From Pseudisothecium myosuroides (lineage: Eukaryota; Streptophyta; Bryopsida; Hypnales; Lembophyllaceae), in assembly GCA_951799445.1 (NCBI GenBank), contig OX637291.1, forward strand, positions 498,501 to 562,500: 64,000 nucleotides of DNA. The letters are read 5' to 3'. The translations under genes were made by a program, and so were the position numbers. Under the pieces are notes generated by a model. The model was not told the origin of the DNA. It did no database searches and worked only from the letters and a program-made list of their open reading frames with translations. This document shows, in pieces, positions 60,814-64,000 of the stretch (the first letter of the stretch is position 1; each line of letters starts with the position of its first letter).

Positions 60814-63300
60814 TGAGCTCCCAATTTGTCACTTGGGACTCGTAGAATTATTTTTTTGGAAATTTGAAATTTAAAGTTGATAAAAGTATACAAAAAGTCA
60901 TAAAAAGAGTGTAGAACCAAAATAGAGTTGTATCATATCCATTATAGTATTTGGTCTAGATTTGTGTTTTCACTTACAATCCCCCCAAACCCTTGCCTAA
61001 AAATAGAGTAGAAATAACGAAAGAGCTAGATTTGGAGGATTAAAGTCACATAGCCCCAAAAGGGCTAAATCCCACCATGAATGTGGCAACTCATGGCTAA
61101 GTCGGTCCGAGGGATCTACAGCGAGGCCACTAGGTCGGGTCCTAGAATTAGATTTAGAATTCCCCATTAGATTGACGAATTCCCAAAAATCCCGATTGTT
61201 AGCATGCAGGAGCCACTAACGCGAGACCGGGCCCGTGGAGGAATCTGCAGCCCAAGGATGGTGTTCTCGGATAAATCCCATGCCAGGAGTCCAACGGCGA
61301 AATCGATTCGCCAAGATTCTTCTACCTGCAGAAGATTCTCGCACCGTCGCTAATTCGAGGAGATGGCCAGTTTAATCTTCATTGACCAATCATGTCAGGT
61401 CCGGAAATGCACCTATACGTCTTTCATGCAACTCCCTGAGAGGTCACGTGAAAATTCCCGACATCTTCCAACTTGCAGAAGAACCTTTTCCGGGTGGTCA
61501 ACCCTCCTAACCTCCAACGGGAATTTCATGGAAATTACCTAGGTTACAATAAAATCTCACTAAAAATTAGACTACCTTGTTTTATGTTAATAATGCGCTC
61601 CGTGAAGTTTCACGACATTCCGATAGCGGCAAGTACCCGAACCGGCGAGATTCCTCGGAAATTAACCACGTGGCGGGGTCCCCGCCACGTTGACCGGCAT
61701 CCCGGGACCATACGATGGCGAAACGAAGTCAATCAAGAGTCCTTCCCGACTCCCTTGCACCTACTGGAGACCCTAGGCTATTCACATTTCTCAAAAGAGG
61801 AGACCCCCAAGATCTAGGATTTTACCACGATTTGGTTTTTTAAACTAAATTAGCCTATGATGGATTTTTTGGCCTCGGTACGGGGGGCAAAGGGATCTAA
61901 GACTAAACACGGCGATCTGGAGCCAACGACGCAATCCGTTTGGTGATTGGAGCTAATCTCCAAAAGTTAGGATGTTGGTCCAGCATAGATGGTAGAAGTA
62001 GATTTTTAGGGATTAGGATGAAAATCCAAGTTGATAAGGTTACCTTAGAACTCTAGAAGGAGAATTGGGCCCTTGGAAACCAATATAAGGGCTCCATTTT
62101 TCTCTCTAGAACACCCCCAATTCTTATTTTGGGTCCATGGGTCCAAGTTATTTTGGATATTTTGGCGTTTTAAGCCAAAAACCTCTACGGTGTTTTCGGA
62201 GCACTTTTGGCTCCATTGTTGCTTATTTTCAAGCTTTGAAGGTCCTTGGGGGTCCTTCTATCTTGCTTTGTGTACTCTTTTGTGAAGTTTTTTGGTACCT
62301 TGTTGTAAGTGGAGAGCCTCTCTCTCTCTCTTGTACGTTTTGTGATCTAACTTGTGAAGTTTTAAGAGTCTTTTGGTATCTTGCACTAATCTTAAGCCAC
62401 CCCCCACCATACCTTGGCGATGCCGCTTTGAGGGGCCTTTAGCATGTGAGCTTTATGTTGCCACGTGGTCTTAACTCGTGTGTTCTTTCTTTGTGTTTTG
62501 TTCTTACACCCTCTTCTAACCTTCTCCTTGTTGAGTGGACCCCCCTCCGGGACGGCGAAGCTTTGACCATGTGTGTGTTTTCTTTAAAAGTTTAGTTTTT
62601 TCCCTCTTCTAAAGTTTCTCTCATTGTATGGACCCTCCTTGGAGACAGCAAAACTTTGAACTAGTGACAAAGTCAAAGTCCTAAAGCGTGTGTTAAAAGT
62701 GTAGACGGCGGAGCTTTGAACCCCCAGGGTGTCAAGAAGTCCTAAAGTTGGTGTTAAAACCAATTTAACGGCGAAGCTTTGCACCTCCCCCGTGTTTAGT
62801 TCCAAAGTCTAGTTTCCAAGACCTTTGTGGAAACCTCTAGAGTTTAGCTTCCAAGACATGTAGGTACCTTTGCATTTAGTGAGTTTAGTTATTCTCAAAG
62901 TTTCATTTAGTTTAGTTGTTTCCCAAAGTTTTATTTAGTCTAGTTGTTTTCCAAAGTTTTATTTAGTTTAGTTGTTTCCCAAAGTCTTAGTGAGTTAGTG
63001 CCCCCCAAAGTTTTATTTCCCCCTAGTTTAGCAAAATCCAGTCTTTATTTAGCCTTAGCAAAAATCCAGTCTTCATTTAGCCTTAGCAAAATCCAATCTT
63101 TTTTAGCCTTAGCAAAAATCCAGTTTCCAGAACCAGCATCTAGTTCAGCATCCAAAACCAGCATCCAGTCCAGCATCCAGACCAGCATCCCATCAGAAAT
63201 CAAAATTTTTTAAAAATTAAAAAATTAAAAATTAAATTATTGCCAATCCCCCAGCCAGCCAGTCAGAAAGGCCAGCTAGTCGGGAGGCCAGGCAGGCTCT
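60814..63300 (+). repeat. Family E LTR-like repeat, copy E2
   Basis: Begins TGAGCTCCCAATTTGTCACTTGGG. It has the conserved segments of E1 in order, a box at 61926 (ACGACGCAATCCGTTTGG), TATAAG at 62084-62089, then four AAGCTTTG-type motifs (62552-62783), short repeats of CCAAAGTTTTATTTAGT and CCTTAGCAAAATCCA (62880-63120), and CCAGCATCCAGA repeats (63125-63190). No gene. The 3' limit is uncertain; 63300-63572 is low-complexity sequence with nothing recognised. Confidence 0.55.
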
Positions 63301-63572
63301 CGGTACAGCAGTGGCAGCTGGGGCCACTCCGGCTCCTCCCCGGGTTTTTTTTTTATTCTCTCTTTTTCTTTTTTTTTGGTTTTCTCAAACCAGAACACAA
63401 ACAAAGACAAAGCAAACCAAAAGAATGTTGGACTAATTTAGTGCTAAGTGGGGGTGAAGTAGGATTAGGGCCAAAAATACAAAAGGGAGGAGGAAGAAGA
63501 GAGCGGAGCACCACCAAGCCTGCACACAAAATAGTTTTCTTCTCACCACTCACACCTACTCACAATGGAAGG

Positions 63573-64000
63573 TGTCGCAGCACAGAGTAAGCGCATTCCC
63601 TGTTATACTCCCAAAAACCACTTTAAAGCATAACAAAATGACTCTAAAGATCGAACCTACGAGATTCTGTGAAGTGTCTAGCTCTATTCCCAACTTAAGC
63701 TCAGCCAGTATCCAATTTCTACATTCCGGTCCTAGATCTAAAACCGGAAACAATAACACACCGAAAACAACGACCAAACCGCTCTCTATTTCTTCCGGCC
63801 TGTCAAGCTATTCGGTCCTGTCAAACTACCAAAACCCAGGATCCTACCACTTCTGATCCTGGAACTCCTCTAGACCGATCCGATCCGGTCCTTTCACACG
63901 TACTCTCACTCTACTCCGGTTTAGTTTTGCCTCTGTTTTACCATCAGAGGGTTTGCCGCTTGCTTTTGAAAGTGGCAGGCCCGCCACTCCTTCCGTGACT
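63573..64000 (-). mobile_element. Family C LTR (C2), 3' part, cut by window end
   Basis: Reverse complement of the end of LTR C (TGTCGCAGCACAGAG... at 63573), closely matching 17261 back to 16834 of C1 and including the hairpin at 63930-63950. GAAGG (63568-63572) is the expected left half of its target duplication. Confidence 0.9.

Overview
The window is eukaryotic nuclear DNA, most likely from a plant-lineage (streptophyte) genome. The signs are a Ty3/gypsy element primed by a tRNA-Asp-type site in the manner of plant Athila/Tat elements, GT-AG introns with short exons, TATA-box promoters, and an NIF/FCP1-like gene with a plant-style DLNG motif. A long multi-stop gene resembling the DUF7869-type proteins I associate with non-seed plants hints at an alga, bryophyte, lycophyte or fern, but the species cannot be named from sequence alone. 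Host genes are few and mostly decayed; about three quarters of the window is transposable elements inserted into one another.

The dominant theme is three related LTR families (called A, B and C here) whose ~3.5-kb LTRs each carry a long ORF (LORF, ~590-633 aa) with its own upstream promoter-like region. Copies: B0 (1-1038, minus, cut by the window edge) inside A0 (1039-2117); B1 (6135-13118) with solo LTR A1 (8634-12107, minus) inserted in it; solo LTR C1 (13776-17261); complete element A2 (30944-43889); solo LTR B2 (50046-53552); and C2 (63573-64000, minus, cut by the edge). Every insertion with both ends in view has TG...CA termini and a perfect 5-bp target duplication. A2 is a complete, very young Ty3/gypsy element (LTRs differ at two positions that I could find): LTR-LORF, PBS, gag, in-frame TGA, pol (PR-RT-RNaseH-IN), PPT, LTR-LORF.

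Host-type loci: an intron-containing FCP1/NIF-domain gene (2569-5676) with four 108-bp internal repeats; a second, catalytically degenerate FCP1-like relative (13119-13775 plus 17328-17810) split by C1; an unrecognised minus-strand pseudo-exon (18334-18807); a long pseudogene (21163-23994) held in one frame but broken by four stops; and an unrecognised minus-strand ORF (58634-59131).

The rest is non-coding repeats. Large LTR-like families D (24.3-27.0 kb, 27.6-30.9 plus 43.9-44.5 kb, 44.5-46.6 kb) and E (49.5-56.5 kb, 60.8-63.3 kb) share an upstream box, a TATA box and minisatellites. Family F comprises ~933-bp piggyBac-type MITEs in TTAA sites (28699, 54684, 56782). There are also tandem repeats of 34, 48, ~42 and ~290 bp and a tRNA-like SINE candidate. 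The insertion order is readable: D/E and the host loci are oldest, B and C inserted into them, A1 inserted into B1, and A2 inserted into D2 most recently.
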